Counted from the stretch's first letter, positions 48,307 through 58,531 are shown. The stretch is DNA of 64,000 bases from Enterobacter hormaechei ATCC 49162 (GCF_001875655.1 NZ_MKEQ01000002.1:62001-126000), one strand, 5' to 3'. Notes: generated from the sequence alone by a model not told the origin. Translations and numbers: made by a program.

Positions 48307-49080
48307 ATGGCTTTTAAAACGTGGCAAACAGGCGTTCATATTCAACAGGATAAGGTAGTTGCTGTCGCGCTGACCCGAGAGCGGGCGGGCTGGCGTTTAC
48401 GGCGCTGGTGGGCGGTGCCGCTGTCAGACGCCATTATCAGGGAGGGAAAAATAGTTAACCCAGAACAACTGGTTAATGCCTTACGCGGCTGGCGGAAAAC
48501 GTTGCCGCACTCGCATCGGGTATTTCTCTCATTTCCGTCAACGCGTGTTCTGCAACGCGCGTTGCCTCGTCCATCCGTTACCTTGCGTGACAGCGAACAG
48601 CTCACCTGGGTAGGCGCCACATTAGCGCGTGAGCTGGAGATGCCTGCCGATACGCTCTGCTTTGACTACGCGCAGGATACGTTCAGCAACACATTTCAGG
48701 TTACCGCAGCGCAGAACAGAGAGGTTGATACCCTGCTGTCGCTGGCGAAAGCGCTGCATTTGCGCCTGGCCGCAATCGCCCCGGATGCCGGTGCGCTGGC
48801 GAATCTTCTCTCTGCTGTTGCCCCCACCCGGTGCGTGGCCTGGAGAGATGAACATCAGTGGCTATGGGCGATGCGCCATCAGTGGGGGCGGCGTGACACC
48901 ACGGAAGCGGCGAACGTGAATGCGCTGGCGGCGCTGCTTGCGCTTTCGCCTTCTGATATCGCCGTGTTTGATGCTGCTCGCGACCCGTGGGAAGTGGTGA
49001 AATTGTGTCAGCCGCCGCTGCCAGAATGCGGTGCTGATTACACCGTCGCCCTGGCGCTGGCCATGAGCGAGGTGCCGTAA
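48307..49080 (+). CDS. hofM: HofM, PilM-like DNA-uptake protein
   Basis: 257 residues (E. coli 259). PilM-like, actin-fold cytoplasmic protein of a type IV pilus-type assembly. In E. coli the hofMNOPQ set is needed to use DNA as a nutrient and is homologous to the Haemophilus com operon. AAGGAG lies about 9 bp before the ATG. First gene of hofMNOPQ; a half-match to a CRP-S (Sxy) site, TTTCT-N6-TCGCG, is at 48219-48234 but weak. Overlaps hofN by 1 bp (TAATG). Confidence 0.9.
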   Translation: MAFKTWQTGVHIQQDKVVAVALTRERAGWRLRRWWAVPLSDAIIREGKIVNPEQLVNALRGWRKTLPHSHRVFLSFPSTRVLQRALPRPSVTLRDSEQLTWVGATLARELEMPADTLCFDYAQDTFSNTFQVTAAQNREVDTLLSLAKALHLRLAAIAPDAGALANLLSAVAPTRCVAWRDEHQWLWAMRHQWGRRDTTEAANVNALAALLALSPSDIAVFDAARDPWEVVKLCQPPLPECGADYTVALALAMSEVP

Positions 49081-49571
49081 TGAGCATGCCCAATCTTTTA
49101 CCCTGGCGTCGGCAACAACGTATTCAGCACCTGCGTTTCTGGGGCTTGCTGTTTGCCGCCTCATTGCTGGTGATGCTGGCGGGAGGCGTCAGTCTGCGGG
49201 TGACAAAGACGCTCGCGTTACAGTCGCTGCAAAGCGAACTGGCGGGAATGCGTGCGGTGCAGAAGGTATTGAAAGCGCGTCAGCCGCAATCTGCGGGGCT
49301 GAAAACCCCTTCGCTGCCCTCTGATCCGGCATGGCAACCCGCGCTGGAATCCCTTGCAGACGCAATGCCCCGGCAGGCCTGGCTGACGGCGCTGCGCTAT
49401 CAGCCTCCCTCGCTGATCCTGACCGGCTATACCACCTCACTGCCAGCGCTCTCCGCCATGACCGATGCCCTGAAAAGGGTAACGGGGTTTACCCCCGGAC
49501 CGGCAGGCGAACTGCAACAGGATAGCCAGGGGCGATGGATGTTCTCTTTTCAGCTGCATAGCCGGAGGTAG
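49080..49571 (+). CDS. hofN: HofN, PilN-like inner-membrane protein
   Basis: 163 residues (E. coli about 179). A short cytoplasmic N-terminus (MSMPNLLPWRRQQR) typical of PilN precedes one membrane segment (FWGLLFAASLLVMLAGGV), then a periplasmic domain. It would pair with HofO and HofM to form the inner-membrane platform of the DNA-uptake machine. The start overlaps the hofM stop. Confidence 0.88.
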   Translation: MSMPNLLPWRRQQRIQHLRFWGLLFAASLLVMLAGGVSLRVTKTLALQSLQSELAGMRAVQKVLKARQPQSAGLKTPSLPSDPAWQPALESLADAMPRQAWLTALRYQPPSLILTGYTTSLPALSAMTDALKRVTGFTPGPAGELQQDSQGRWMFSFQLHSRR

Positions 49572-49574
49572 CCA

Positions 49575-50036
49575 GTGGACATCTGGTATCAACGCTGGAG
49601 TGATGCACGTCCTTCCCGGCGCGTCCTTTGTTGGTTTATCGCGTCGGGGTTCGTTGCGTTTGTGATTTGGGGGCTGCTGCTCAGACCCGCTGCTCTGCGC
49701 TACGCCGATATTCAGGCGCAGACTATCAGTGCGAAGCGAATCAACGCCTCGCTGTGGCCACAGGCCAGACGGCGACCGGTGATGACGCAAGTGAAACCCT
49801 CGCAACCGGCGCAGCCCTTTTCTCCGCTGGCCTTTCAGCGTGAGGAGGCAAGGCTGGTGCACTGGAAACCGCAGCAGAATGGCGGAGAGCTGGCGCTGGA
49901 TGCCTCATGGGGCGCGGTTCCGGCGCTCTTTTCCCGGCTGGCGCTTGAGAACATGCGGGTAAGCGCGTTTGACATCACACCGCAGGGCAAACGGCTACGC
50001 CTCAGCCTGCAACTGGAGATCGGTCATGCGCAGTAA
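49575..50036 (+). CDS. hofO: HofO, PilO-like inner-membrane protein
   Basis: 153 residues with GTG start (GGAGG 8 bp upstream); E. coli about 146. One membrane segment near the N-terminus (VLCWFIASGFVAFVIWGLLL) and a periplasmic domain. Not strongly conserved in sequence; assigned mostly by position and topology. Overlaps hofP by 11 bp. Confidence 0.85.
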   Translation: MDIWYQRWSDARPSRRVLCWFIASGFVAFVIWGLLLRPAALRYADIQAQTISAKRINASLWPQARRRPVMTQVKPSQPAQPFSPLAFQREEARLVHWKPQQNGGELALDASWGAVPALFSRLALENMRVSAFDITPQGKRLRLSLQLEIGHAQ

Positions 50037-50430
50037 AGCCCGGTTGCTGATCCTGCTTTCTCCGCTTTTCCTGACCGGGATGCGGGATCCCTTCTCTGTG
50101 CCGGAAGAGCGTTGCGCAGCAGGGCAACTCAGCCAGTGGCGATATCAGGGAGTAGTCAGTGGCAGCATGGATATCGGCCTTATGCAGGACGGGCAGAAAC
50201 GCTGGCACCGGGTAAAAACGCAGATGCGGTTAACGCCTGGCTGGCGGGTGAGTGCGATAGATAAACAACAACTGACCGTTGATGTCGGCGAGATGTGCGA
50301 GCCGAAGCAATGGACATGGCAACGAGAAGGAACGAAAAAAAGTGAAGATAAGGATAGGGCTGTTACTGGCGGTACTCAGCCAGCCCCTGTGGGCCGCGAC
50401 GCCAAAACCGGTCACCCTGCTGGTGGATGA
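50026..50430 (+). CDS. hofP: HofP, PilP-like protein
   Basis: 134 residues from ATG 50026, the E. coli length. A signal-like N-terminus (MRSKARLLILLSPLFLTGMRDPF) precedes a small periplasmic domain with LSQWRYQGVVSG, the PilP-like strand region; it would link HofO to the HofQ secretin. The start lies inside the end of hofO. The last 89 bp overlap hofQ in another frame. Confidence 0.85.
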   Translation: MRSKARLLILLSPLFLTGMRDPFSVPEERCAAGQLSQWRYQGVVSGSMDIGLMQDGQKRWHRVKTQMRLTPGWRVSAIDKQQLTVDVGEMCEPKQWTWQREGTKKSEDKDRAVTGGTQPAPVGRDAKTGHPAGG

Positions 50431-51580
50431 CGTCCCGGTGGTACAGGTCTTACAGGCGCTGGTCGCGCAGGAGGATCGCAATCTGGTGGTGTCGCCAGAT
50501 GTCAGCGGTTCCCTTTCGCTGAATTTAACACGAGTGCCCTGGAGGCAGGCGCTTCAGACGGTAGTGAACAGCGCCGGGCTGGTATTGCGGGAAGAGGGCG
50601 GCATTTTTTATGTGCATACGGCGGCCTGGCTACGGGAACAGCAGGCGCGTAAAGCGCAGGAGCAGGCCCAGCGTCTGCTCGACGCCCCGCTGCACTCCCA
50701 CAGCATTCCGTTTGCTTATGCAGATGCGGCCGAATTGCAAAAAGCGGCGGAAAAGCTCTTGAGTCCGAAAGGCAGTCTCTCCGTCGACAAGCGCACCAAC
50801 CGTCTTCTGGTCAGGGATAACCAGACGGTGGTGGCGATGCTCCAGCGCTGGGCAGCGCAGATGGATCTGCCCATCGAGCAGGTGGAACTGGCGGCGCAGA
50901 TTGTGACAATCAGTGAAAAAAGCCTGCGTGAACTGGGGGTGAAATGGAACCTCGCTGACGCAACAAAGGCCGGTAAGGTGGGGCAGGTCTCGACGCTTGG
51001 CGCGGACCTGTCGGTGGCCAGTGCGACCACCCACGTAGGGTTCAACATCGGGCGCATCAACGGCAGGATGCTGGATCTTGAGTTGTCGGCGCTTGAGCAA
51101 AAGCAGCAGGTGGATATCATCGCCAGCCCGCGGCTGCTGGCGTCGCACATGCAGCCTGCCAGCATCAAGCAGGGCAGCGAAATTCCGTATCAGGTTTCCA
51201 GCGGCGAGAGTGGGGCTACATCCGTTGAATTTAAAGAGGCGGTATTAGGCATGGAGGTGACGCCGGTGGTCCTGCCGGGCGGCCGCGTGCGTCTGAAACT
51301 GCATATCAGTGAAAATATGCCCGGTCAGGTGCTGCAACAGGCTGATGGTGAAACGCTGGCGATTGATAAGCAGGAGATCGAAACGCAGGTCGAGGTAAAA
51401 AGTGGGGAAACGCTCCCCCTGGGCGGGATCTTTTCGCAAAAGAATAAAACCGGACGCGACAGCGTACCTGTGCTGGGCAACATCCCGTGGCTGGGGCAGT
51501 TGTTCCGCCATGACGGAAAAGATAACGAACGGCGCGAGTTAGTGGTGTTTATCACGCCACGTCTGGTCAGTATTCATTAA
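50342..51580 (+). CDS. hofQ: HofQ, PilQ-like outer-membrane secretin for DNA uptake
   Basis: 412 residues from GTG 50342, the E. coli length; GAAGGA is about 10 bp upstream. An in-frame start 21 codons earlier would lack a signal peptide at the N-terminus. Signal peptide VKIRIGLLLAVLSQPLWA, then N0/N1 domains (VTLLVDDVPVVQVLQALV, TNRLLVRDNQTVV) and a secretin domain with VPVLGNIPWLGQLFRHD near the C-terminus. Predicted to form the outer-membrane channel for incoming DNA. The gene starts 89 bp inside hofP, so translation is probably coupled. Confidence 0.92.
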   Translation: MKIRIGLLLAVLSQPLWAATPKPVTLLVDDVPVVQVLQALVAQEDRNLVVSPDVSGSLSLNLTRVPWRQALQTVVNSAGLVLREEGGIFYVHTAAWLREQQARKAQEQAQRLLDAPLHSHSIPFAYADAAELQKAAEKLLSPKGSLSVDKRTNRLLVRDNQTVVAMLQRWAAQMDLPIEQVELAAQIVTISEKSLRELGVKWNLADATKAGKVGQVSTLGADLSVASATTHVGFNIGRINGRMLDLELSALEQKQQVDIIASPRLLASHMQPASIKQGSEIPYQVSSGESGATSVEFKEAVLGMEVTPVVLPGGRVRLKLHISENMPGQVLQQADGETLAIDKQEIETQVEVKSGETLPLGGIFSQKNKTGRDSVPVLGNIPWLGQLFRHDGKDNERRELVVFITPRLVSIH

Positions 51581-51866
51581 TGGGTAACGATCCCCGCAAT
51601 GATTTTGCATTCAGTTTGTTGCAGATGTTTGACGTGGGGCATGAATTAGCATACAAGGAGTACCGATTTGAGTTGGACTTACGTCTTATTTCCTTATGCG
51701 CCGGGAACGGTGATTTAATCAGTTGCCAAACAAGCCGGAGTATTGAGATAATTTTTCGTCTGACTCTCGCTCTATTGCAAATGAGGTTTCAGTTCATGTC
51801 CTGCTACGCCGGGTGTCTGCGCAGCGGGGATTACCATTAACGAATAGTCTTAGTAGTACCGAAAAA
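51581..51866. promoter_or_regulatory. aroK upstream region (286 bp)
   Basis: Intergenic DNA before aroK, similar in sense to the long aroK leader of E. coli, where several promoters drive the aroKB-damX-dam-rpe-gph-trpS unit. I cannot place promoters reliably. An 86-codon frame here is not convincing. Confidence 0.4.
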
Positions 51867-52388
51867 ATGGCAGAGAAACGCAATATCTTTCTGGTTGGGC
51901 CTATGGGTGCCGGCAAAAGCACTATTGGGCGTCAGTTAGCTCAACAACTCAATATGGAATTTTACGATTCTGATCAAGAGATTGAGAAACGAACCGGAGC
52001 GGATGTGGGCTGGGTCTTCGACGTAGAAGGCGAAGAAGGTTTCCGTGACCGAGAAGAAAAAGTGATCAACGAACTCACGGAAAAACAGGGCATTGTGCTG
52101 GCAACAGGCGGCGGCTCTGTAAAATCTCGCGAAACCCGCAACCGTCTCTCCGCCCGTGGCGTAGTGGTCTATCTTGAGACGACCATCGAAAAACAGCTGG
52201 CACGCACGCAGCGTGATAAAAAGCGCCCGTTGTTGCAGGTTGAAACACCGCCACGTGAAGTTCTGGAAGCTTTGGCCGATGAACGCAATCCTCTGTACGA
52301 AGAGATTGCTGATGTGACCATTCGTACTGACGATCAAAGCGCTAAAGTGGTTGCAAACCAGATTATTCATATGCTGGAAAGCAACTGA
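51867..52388 (+). CDS. aroK: Shikimate kinase I
   Basis: Phosphorylates shikimate to shikimate-3-phosphate in aromatic amino acid synthesis. 173 residues from ATG 51867, the E. coli length; an in-frame start 18 codons upstream is not conserved. P-loop GPMGAGKST at residues 11-19, shikimate-binding FYDSDQEIE and ATGGGSVKS, lid [11 protein letters not shown]. First gene of the aroKB-damX-dam-rpe-gph-trpS cluster. Confidence 0.97.
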   Translation: MAEKRNIFLVGPMGAGKSTIGRQLAQQLNMEFYDSDQEIEKRTGADVGWVFDVEGEEGFRDREEKVINELTEKQGIVLATGGGSVKSRETRNRLSARGVVVYLETTIEKQLARTQRDKKRPLLQVETPPREVLEALADERNPLYEEIADVTIRTDDQSAKVVANQIIHMLESN

Positions 52389-52445
52389 TTCTGGCTTTAT
52401 ATACACTCGCCTGCGGGTAAAAGCATTTAAGGTGGATGTCGCGTC

Positions 52446-53534
52446 ATGGAGAGGATTACAGTTACTCTCGGGGAACGTAGTTACCCTATCACCATCGCGG
52501 CTGGTTTGTTTAACGACCCAGCTTCCTTCTTACCACTGAAAGCGGGTGATCAGGCGATGCTGGTCACCAACGAGACGCTGGCTCCGCTTTATCTCGATCG
52601 TGTACGCCACCTGCTTGAGCAGGCGGGCGTGAAGGTCGACAGTGTGATTCTGCCCGATGGCGAGCAGTACAAAAGCCTGACGGTACTGGATACCGTCTTT
52701 ACCGCACTTCTGCAAAAACCGCACGGTCGTGATACAACACTGCTTGCCTTGGGCGGCGGCGTTGTGGGCGATCTGACCGGTTTTGCAGCCGCCAGCTACC
52801 AGCGCGGCGTGCGCTTTATTCAAATTCCAACCACGTTGCTGTCACAGGTCGATTCTTCTGTAGGCGGTAAAACGGCGGTTAACCACCCGCTCGGCAAAAA
52901 CATGATTGGCGCGTTCTACCAGCCTGCCTCGGTGGTGGTGGATCTCGACTGTCTGAAAACCTTGCCAGCACGCGAACTGGCGTCCGGCCTTGCAGAAGTG
53001 ATCAAATACGGCATTATTCTTGACGGTGAGTTCTTCACCTGGCTGGAAGAGAATATGGATGCGCTGCTGCGCCTCGACGGGCAGGCAATGGCCTACTGTA
53101 TTCGCCGTTGTTGTGAGCTGAAAGCAGAAGTCGTTGCCGCAGATGAGCGTGAAACCGGCTTACGTGCTTTACTGAATCTGGGGCATACGTTTGGTCACGC
53201 AATCGAAGCCGAAATGGGCTACGGTAACTGGCTGCACGGTGAGGCTGTCGCTGCCGGGATGGTTATGGCTGCACGTGCCTCTGAACGTCTGGGGCAGTTC
53301 AGGCCGGAAGAGACCGCACGTATCATCGCGTTGCTTAAACGTGCTGGCTTGCCGGTGAGTGGGCCGCAGGAAATGTCTGCGCAGGCGTACCTTCCCCACA
53401 TGATGCGCGATAAAAAAGTATTGGCAGGTGAGATGCGTCTGGTACTCCCACTTGCAATAGGGAAAAGTGAAGTGCGCGGCGGAGTGCCGCACGAAGTCGT
53501 ACTTGGCGCTATTGCTGATTGTCAGCAGGCGTAA
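52446..53534 (+). CDS. aroB: 3-dehydroquinate synthase
   Basis: Second step of the shikimate pathway: DAHP to 3-dehydroquinate, NAD+ and Zn2+/Co2+ dependent. 362 residues, the E. coli length. The nucleotide-binding [15 protein letters not shown] and [18 protein letters not shown] are intact; metal ligands are in [23 protein letters not shown] and [10 protein letters not shown]. 57 bp after aroK. Confidence 0.97.
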   Translation: MERITVTLGERSYPITIAAGLFNDPASFLPLKAGDQAMLVTNETLAPLYLDRVRHLLEQAGVKVDSVILPDGEQYKSLTVLDTVFTALLQKPHGRDTTLLALGGGVVGDLTGFAAASYQRGVRFIQIPTTLLSQVDSSVGGKTAVNHPLGKNMIGAFYQPASVVVDLDCLKTLPARELASGLAEVIKYGIILDGEFFTWLEENMDALLRLDGQAMAYCIRRCCELKAEVVAADERETGLRALLNLGHTFGHAIEAEMGYGNWLHGEAVAAGMVMAARASERLGQFRPEETARIIALLKRAGLPVSGPQEMSAQAYLPHMMRDKKVLAGEMRLVLPLAIGKSEVRGGVPHEVVLGAIADCQQA

Positions 53535-53626
53535 CAACTAGAAAGGTCAGACCGCTGTAACAGGTGGTCGTTTTAGCTTCAGGTAAATGCAGAGTCGTTG
53601 GCATAAGCCTTTGAGTGGGGTGTTAA

Positions 53627-54916
53627 ATGGATGAATTCAAACCAGAAGACGAGCTGAAACCCGATCCCAGCGATCGTCGTACTGGTCGTTCTCGTCAATC
53701 TTCAGAACGTGATAACGAGCCGCAGATCAACTTTGACGATGTCGATCTGGATGCAGACGATCGTCGTCCTTCGCGTAGCCGTAATGTGCGAAATGAGCGT
53801 GAAGACGAGGAGTATGAATCCGAAGAAGAGTTAATGGATGAACAGCCTGTTGAACGTCGTCCGCGCAAGCGTAAAAAAGCGGTAGCGGCAAAACCGGCCT
53901 CTCGTCAGTACATCATGATGGGCCTTGGCGTTCTGGTTCTGGTCTTGCTGATTGTCGGCATTGGTTCCGCGCTAAAAGCACCTTCTACCAATTCTACCGA
54001 GCAGACGGCGTCTGCCGAGAAGAGCATCGACCTGTCTGGTAACGATGCGAGCAACCAGGCGAATGGCGCTCAGCCTGCGCCGGGTACCACCTCCGCGGAA
54101 CAGACCGCCGGTAACACCAGTGCAGGCCAGGATATCTCTCTGCCGCCCGTCTCTGCGACCCCAACTCAGGGCCAGGCACCTGTTACGCCTGAAGGCCAGC
54201 AGCGTGTTGAAGTTCAGGGCGATTTGAATAACGCGCTGATGCAGCCGCAGAATCAGGAGCAGGTTAACGCTGCCGTGGTGAACTCCACGCTGCCAACTGA
54301 ACCTGCCACCGTTGCGCCAGTTCATGGCAGCAATGCCCAGCAGCAAACGGCGGCAACGGAAACCAAACCGCGCCAGACGCAGACTGCGCCGCGTCAGGAG
54401 CGTAAACAGGCTGTGATTGAGCCGAAGCGTGAGACGAAACCACAGACCGTGGCAAAAGCGCCAGAAACGAAAGCGCCAGCGCAGACAAAACCTGCGGTGA
54501 GCCAGCCGGTTAAAGCGCCAACGCCTGCGGCAACCACTGCGCCGAAAGCAACGGCGACCACGACCGCGCCTGCGGCAACAACGCCTGCGGCTCCCGCTGC
54601 CAAAACGGGCGCTGCATCAGGTAAAACGACGGGCAACGTGGGTTCTTTGCAGTCGGCCTCTTCCAGCAACTACACCCTTCAGCTGAGCAGTTCGTCTAAC
54701 TATGACAACCTCAACGCCTGGGCGAAGAAATCGAATCTGAAAAACTACGTGGTTTATCAGACGACCCGTAACGGTCAACCGTGGTATGTGCTGGTGAGTG
54801 GTATCTATGCTTCCAAAGATGAAGCAAAACGTGCCGTTTCCACGCTGCCAGCCGATGTGCAGGCGAAAAACCCGTGGGCGAAGCCGATTCATCAGGTGCA
54901 GGCCGATCTGAAGTAA
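53627..54916 (+). CDS. damX: DamX, SPOR-domain cell division protein
   Basis: Inner-membrane protein at the division septum. 429 residues (E. coli 428). A charged cytoplasmic region (1-94) is followed by one membrane segment (about 95-116, [19 protein letters not shown]), a proline-, alanine- and glutamine-rich periplasmic linker and a C-terminal SPOR domain (about 345-425, [19 protein letters not shown]) that binds denuded peptidoglycan. The linker region has simple repeats such as [14 protein letters not shown] and [20 protein letters not shown]. 67 bp before dam. Confidence 0.95.
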   Translation: MDEFKPEDELKPDPSDRRTGRSRQSSERDNEPQINFDDVDLDADDRRPSRSRNVRNEREDEEYESEEELMDEQPVERRPRKRKKAVAAKPASRQYIMMGLGVLVLVLLIVGIGSALKAPSTNSTEQTASAEKSIDLSGNDASNQANGAQPAPGTTSAEQTAGNTSAGQDISLPPVSATPTQGQAPVTPEGQQRVEVQGDLNNALMQPQNQEQVNAAVVNSTLPTEPATVAPVHGSNAQQQTAATETKPRQTQTAPRQERKQAVIEPKRETKPQTVAKAPETKAPAQTKPAVSQPVKAPTPAATTAPKATATTTAPAATTPAAPAAKTGAASGKTTGNVGSLQSASSSNYTLQLSSSSNYDNLNAWAKKSNLKNYVVYQTTRNGQPWYVLVSGIYASKDEAKRAVSTLPADVQAKNPWAKPIHQVQADLK

Positions 54917-54983
54917 TGTTTAAAGCGCAGGATGCTGTCGGAGCTTTCTCCACAGCCGGAGAAGGTGTAATCAGTTAGTCAGC

Positions 54984-55796
54984 ATGAAAAAAAATCGCGC
55001 TTTTCTGAAATGGGCAGGGGGGAAATACCCCCTGCTCGATGATATTAAAAAGCACCTGCCGAAAGGCGAGTGTCTTATCGAGCCCTTCGTGGGTGCTGGA
55101 TCGGTGTTCCTGAATACCGATTTTTCTCGTTATATCCTGGCGGATATCAACAGCGACCTCATCAGCCTCTATAACATCGTCAAACTGCGTACCGATGAGT
55201 ATGTGGAAGAGGCGCGGAAGCTGTTTACGCCAGAGAACAACAACCCGGACGTCTACTATCAGTTCCGCGCTGAGTTTAATCAGAGCCAGGATCCGTTCCG
55301 CCGCGCGCTGTTGTTTCTTTATCTCAACCGCCATGGCTACAACGGCCTGTGCCGGTATAATCTGCGTGGCGAGTTTAACGTGCCGTTTGGCCGCTATAAG
55401 CGTCCCTATTTCCCGCTGGACGAGCTGTATCACTTTGCTGAAAAAGCGCAGAATGCCGAGTTCTACTGCCTCTCCTATGAAGAGTGCATGGAGCTGGCGG
55501 GCGTAAATTCGGTGGTCTACTGTGACCCGCCTTATGCGCCGCTGTCTGCCACGGCAAATTTCACCGCCTACCACACCAACAGCTTCAGCCCGGCCGAGCA
55601 GGCGCGTCTGGCGGAGATGGCGGAAAAGCTGGTCAGCAAAAGAATTCCGGTGTTAATTTCGAATCACGACACGCCTGATACGCGCGAATGGTACAAAGCC
55701 GCGAAGCATTTTCAGGTAAAAGTGCGGCGTAGCATTAGCAGCAACGGCGGCACACGTAAAAAGGTGGACGAACTTCTGGCGCTTTATCGACCCTGA
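54984..55796 (+). CDS. dam: DNA adenine methyltransferase (GATC)
   Basis: Methylates N6 of adenine in GATC; acts in mismatch repair strand choice, replication timing and gene control. 270 residues; E. coli Dam has 278, and the difference is a missing C-terminal tail after DELLALYRP. SAM-binding FVGAGS at residues 35-40, catalytic DPPY at 181-184, and the N-terminal KWAGGKYPLL motif. Chromosomal, part of the conserved aroK-trpS cluster. Confidence 0.97.
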   Translation: MKKNRAFLKWAGGKYPLLDDIKKHLPKGECLIEPFVGAGSVFLNTDFSRYILADINSDLISLYNIVKLRTDEYVEEARKLFTPENNNPDVYYQFRAEFNQSQDPFRRALLFLYLNRHGYNGLCRYNLRGEFNVPFGRYKRPYFPLDELYHFAEKAQNAEFYCLSYEECMELAGVNSVVYCDPPYAPLSATANFTAYHTNSFSPAEQARLAEMAEKLVSKRIPVLISNHDTPDTREWYKAAKHFQVKVRRSISSNGGTRKKVDELLALYRP

Positions 55797-55835
55797 GCCT
55801 TTGCCCGCCGGTAAACACATTTCAAGGAGATGCGG

Positions 55836-56513
55836 ATGAAACAGTTTTTGATTGCCCCCTCAATTCTGTCGGCCGATTTTGCCCGCCTGGGTGAAGACAC
55901 TGCCAAAGCTCTCGCGGCTGGCGCGGATGTCGTCCATTTCGACGTTATGGATAACCACTACGTTCCCAACCTGACCATCGGTCCGATGGTGCTTAAAGCG
56001 CTGCGTAATTACGGGATCACCGCCCCCATTGACGTGCATCTGATGGTGAAACCGGTTGACCGCATCGTGCCTGATTTCGCCGCGGCGGGTGCCAGCATCA
56101 TCACTTTCCACCCGGAAGCCTCCGAGCATGTTGACCGTACTCTACAGCTGATCAAAGAGAACGGCTGTAAGGCAGGGCTGGTCTTTAACCCGGCGACCCC
56201 GCTGAGCTATCTCGACTACGTGATGGACAAGCTGGACGTGATCCTGCTGATGTCCGTCAACCCGGGCTTTGGTGGCCAGTCGTTTATCCCACAGACCCTC
56301 GACAAACTGCGTGAAGTGCGCCGCCGTATCGATGAGTCTGGCTATGATATTCGCCTGGAAGTGGACGGCGGTGTGAAGGTCAATAACATCGGTGAGATTG
56401 CGGCGGCAGGGGCGGATATGTTCGTCGCAGGCTCCGCCATCTTCGATCAACCAGATTACAAAAAAGTCATTGATGAAATGCGCCGTGAACTGGCGAAGGT
56501 AAATCATGGATAA
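55836..56513 (+). CDS. rpe: Ribulose-phosphate 3-epimerase
   Basis: Interconverts ribulose-5-phosphate and xylulose-5-phosphate in the pentose phosphate pathway. 225 residues from ATG 55836, with AAGGAGATGCG upstream; an ATG two codons earlier (55830) overlaps the ribosome site. The metal-binding [12 protein letters not shown] (His34, Asp36), DVHLMV and EVDGGV motifs are intact. Overlaps gph by 8 bp. Confidence 0.97.
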   Translation: MKQFLIAPSILSADFARLGEDTAKALAAGADVVHFDVMDNHYVPNLTIGPMVLKALRNYGITAPIDVHLMVKPVDRIVPDFAAAGASIITFHPEASEHVDRTLQLIKENGCKAGLVFNPATPLSYLDYVMDKLDVILLMSVNPGFGGQSFIPQTLDKLREVRRRIDESGYDIRLEVDGGVKVNNIGEIAAAGADMFVAGSAIFDQPDYKKVIDEMRRELAKVNHG

Positions 56514-57267
56514 ATTGCAGGCTATTCGGGGTGTAGCATTTGACCTCGACGGCACGCTGGTCGACAGCGCGCCAGGATTAACCCGCGCCGTCGATCAGGC
56601 GCTGTATGCCCTTGAACTCCCCGTTGCGGGCGAAGAGCGCGTCGTGACGTGGATTGGTAACGGTGCGGACGTGCTGATGGAACGCGCGCTGACCTGGGCT
56701 CGTCAGGAGCGCGCCTCGCAGCGTTCCGCACAAGGGAAACCGAGTGTTGACCACGCGGATATTCCCAAGGATGAGCAGCAGCGTATTTTGCGCAAACTGT
56801 TCGACCGTTTCTATGAAGAGACCGTCGAAGAGGGCAGCTTCCTGTTCCCGGATGTCGCTGAAACGCTGGGCGCGCTCCATGCAAAAGGCATCCCGCTGGG
56901 GCTGGTGACTAACAAGCCGACACCGTTCGTTGCGCCTCTGCTTGAAGCGCTGGATATCGCGAAATACTTCTCCGTGATTGTGGGCGGCGATGATGTGCAG
57001 AATAAAAAGCCGCATCCGGAACCGCTATTGCTGGTGGCAGGAAAATTATCCTTAGCGCCTGCGGAGCTGCTCTTTGTCGGGGATTCCCGCAATGATATTC
57101 TGGCTGCCAGAGCGGCAGGTTGCCCGTCTGTTGGGCTGACCTACGGCTACAACTACGGTGAGGCCATTACGCTGAGTGAGCCGGACGTTGTGTTCGACCA
57201 CTTCAAAGATTTGTTGCCCGCACTCGGGCTCTCGCACAGTGAACATCAGGAATTGAATAATGACTAA
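56506..57267 (+). CDS. gph: Phosphoglycolate phosphatase
   Basis: HAD-family phosphatase that removes 2-phosphoglycolate formed in DNA repair of oxidative 3' ends. 253 residues (E. coli 252). Motif [11 protein letters not shown] (Asp13, Asp15), motif [11 protein letters not shown], motif [13 protein letters not shown], motif [14 protein letters not shown]. The start overlaps rpe by 8 bp and the end overlaps trpS by 8 bp, so the three are translationally linked. Confidence 0.96.
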   Translation: MDKLQAIRGVAFDLDGTLVDSAPGLTRAVDQALYALELPVAGEERVVTWIGNGADVLMERALTWARQERASQRSAQGKPSVDHADIPKDEQQRILRKLFDRFYEETVEEGSFLFPDVAETLGALHAKGIPLGLVTNKPTPFVAPLLEALDIAKYFSVIVGGDDVQNKKPHPEPLLLVAGKLSLAPAELLFVGDSRNDILAARAAGCPSVGLTYGYNYGEAITLSEPDVVFDHFKDLLPALGLSHSEHQELNND

Positions 57268-58264
57268 GCCCATCGTTTTTAGTGGCGCACAGCCTTCAGG
57301 TGAACTGACCATTGGTAACTACATGGGTGCGTTACGTCAGTGGGTGAGCATGCAGGACGATTACCACTGCATTTATTGCATCGTGGATTTGCATGCTATC
57401 ACCGCGCGTCAGGATCCCGAGAAGCTGCGCAAAGCGACGCTCGATACGCTGGCGCTGTATCTGGCCTGCGGTATCGATCCCGAGAAGAGCACCATTTTCG
57501 TTCAGTCTCACGTGCCAGAGCACGCGCAGCTGGGCTGGGCGCTGAACTGCTACACCTATTTCGGTGAGCTGAGCCGCATGACCCAGTTCAAGGATAAGTC
57601 TGCCCGCTACTCTGAAAACATCAACGCCGGTCTGTTTGACTATCCGGTGCTGATGGCGGCCGACATTCTGCTGTACCAGACCAACCAGGTGCCGGTGGGT
57701 GAAGACCAGAAGCAGCATCTGGAGCTGAGCCGCGATATCGCCCAGCGCTTTAACGCGCTTTACGGTGACGTGTTTAAAGTGCCTGAGCCGTTTATTCCGA
57801 AATCCGGTGCGCGCGTGATGTCGCTGCTGGAGCCGACCAAGAAAATGTCCAAGTCCGACGATAACCGCAACAACGTTATCGGCCTGCTGGAAGATCCGAA
57901 ATCAGTGGTGAAAAAGCTCAAGCGTGCGGTGACCGACTCCGACGAGCCGCCAGTGGTGCGCTACGACGTGCAGAACAAAGCGGGCGTGTCTAACCTGCTG
58001 GACATCCTCTCCGGTGTGACCGGACAAAGCATCCCTGAACTGGAAAAACACTTCGAAGGCAAGATGTACGGCCACCTGAAGGGTGAAGTGGCAGACGCCG
58101 TTTCCGGTATGCTGACCGAGTTGCAGGAGCGCTATCACCGTTACCGTAACGACGAAGCTTTCCTGCAAAAAGTGATGAAAGAGGGCGCGGAAAAAGCCAG
58201 CGCGCGCGCCTCCGAAACCCTGAAAGCGGTGTACGACGCGATTGGGTTTGTGGGTAAACCTTAA
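57260..58264 (+). CDS. trpS: Tryptophanyl-tRNA synthetase
   Basis: Class I aminoacyl-tRNA synthetase charging tRNA-Trp. 334 residues, the E. coli length. The HIGH-type motif TIGN is at residues 17-20, KMSKS in [10 protein letters not shown] near residue 195. Last gene of the cluster; a REP and a terminator follow. In E. coli K-12 the next genes are the yhf/frl cluster, which is absent here. Confidence 0.97.
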   Translation: MTKPIVFSGAQPSGELTIGNYMGALRQWVSMQDDYHCIYCIVDLHAITARQDPEKLRKATLDTLALYLACGIDPEKSTIFVQSHVPEHAQLGWALNCYTYFGELSRMTQFKDKSARYSENINAGLFDYPVLMAADILLYQTNQVPVGEDQKQHLELSRDIAQRFNALYGDVFKVPEPFIPKSGARVMSLLEPTKKMSKSDDNRNNVIGLLEDPKSVVKKLKRAVTDSDEPPVVRYDVQNKAGVSNLLDILSGVTGQSIPELEKHFEGKMYGHLKGEVADAVSGMLTELQERYHRYRNDEAFLQKVMKEGAEKASARASETLKAVYDAIGFVGKP

Positions 58265-58272
58265 GCCGCTTT

Positions 58273-58299
58273 GCCGGGTAAGGCGGAGCCGCCACCCGA
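58273..58299 (+). repeat. Single REP after trpS
   Basis: GCCGGGTAAGGCGGAGCCGC to CACCCGA, without the GTAG head, 8 bp after the trpS stop. Confidence 0.75.
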
Positions 58300-58316
58300 T
58301 AAAAACTGACGAAACA

Positions 58317-58345
58317 AAAAAACCGGGAAATCCCCGGTTTTTTTT
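58317..58345 (+). terminator. Intrinsic terminator between trpS and yhfL
   Basis: AAAAAA-CCGGG stem pairs with CCCGG-TTTTTT around a six-base loop; flanking A and T runs make it bidirectional, serving both convergent genes. Confidence 0.88.
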
Positions 58346-58360
58346 ACGCCTGAAAAACGC

Positions 58361-58531
58361 TTACTGCTGTGCCGCCGGGCCGCAACCGCCGATGATCTTC
58401 GAAATGGAGATCGCCGGGTGCAGGAGGTAATCATAGCTGCAATTATTTTTAGTATTTTGCACGTGACCGGTGCAGGCCGTCAGCGTTGATAACATGCCGA
58501 CCAGAACGGCAGCTTTTGCCAGTTTGAACAT
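58361..58531 (-). CDS. yhfL: YhfL, small lipoprotein
   Basis: A 56-residue protein. A lipoprotein signal, MFKLAKAAVLVGMLSTLTAC, ends with the lipobox LTAC and the lipidated cysteine at residue 20; the mature part contains NCSYDYLLHPAISISKIIGG and GCGP, matching E. coli YhfL. The start at 58531 is chosen because AAGGA then has a spacing of 6; an ATG two codons earlier sits on the ribosome site. Function unknown. It lies upstream of trpS's terminator and downstream of cysG on the same strand. Confidence 0.85.
   Translation of the reverse strand: MFKLAKAAVLVGMLSTLTACTGHVQNTKNNCSYDYLLHPAISISKIIGGCGPAAQQ

Noticed and set aside
51580..51840. 86-codon ORF directly after hofQ (TAATG overlap)
   Set aside because: Tempting because of the overlap with the hofQ stop, but it shows no known motif and lies in the aroK leader, which is non-coding in E. 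coli.
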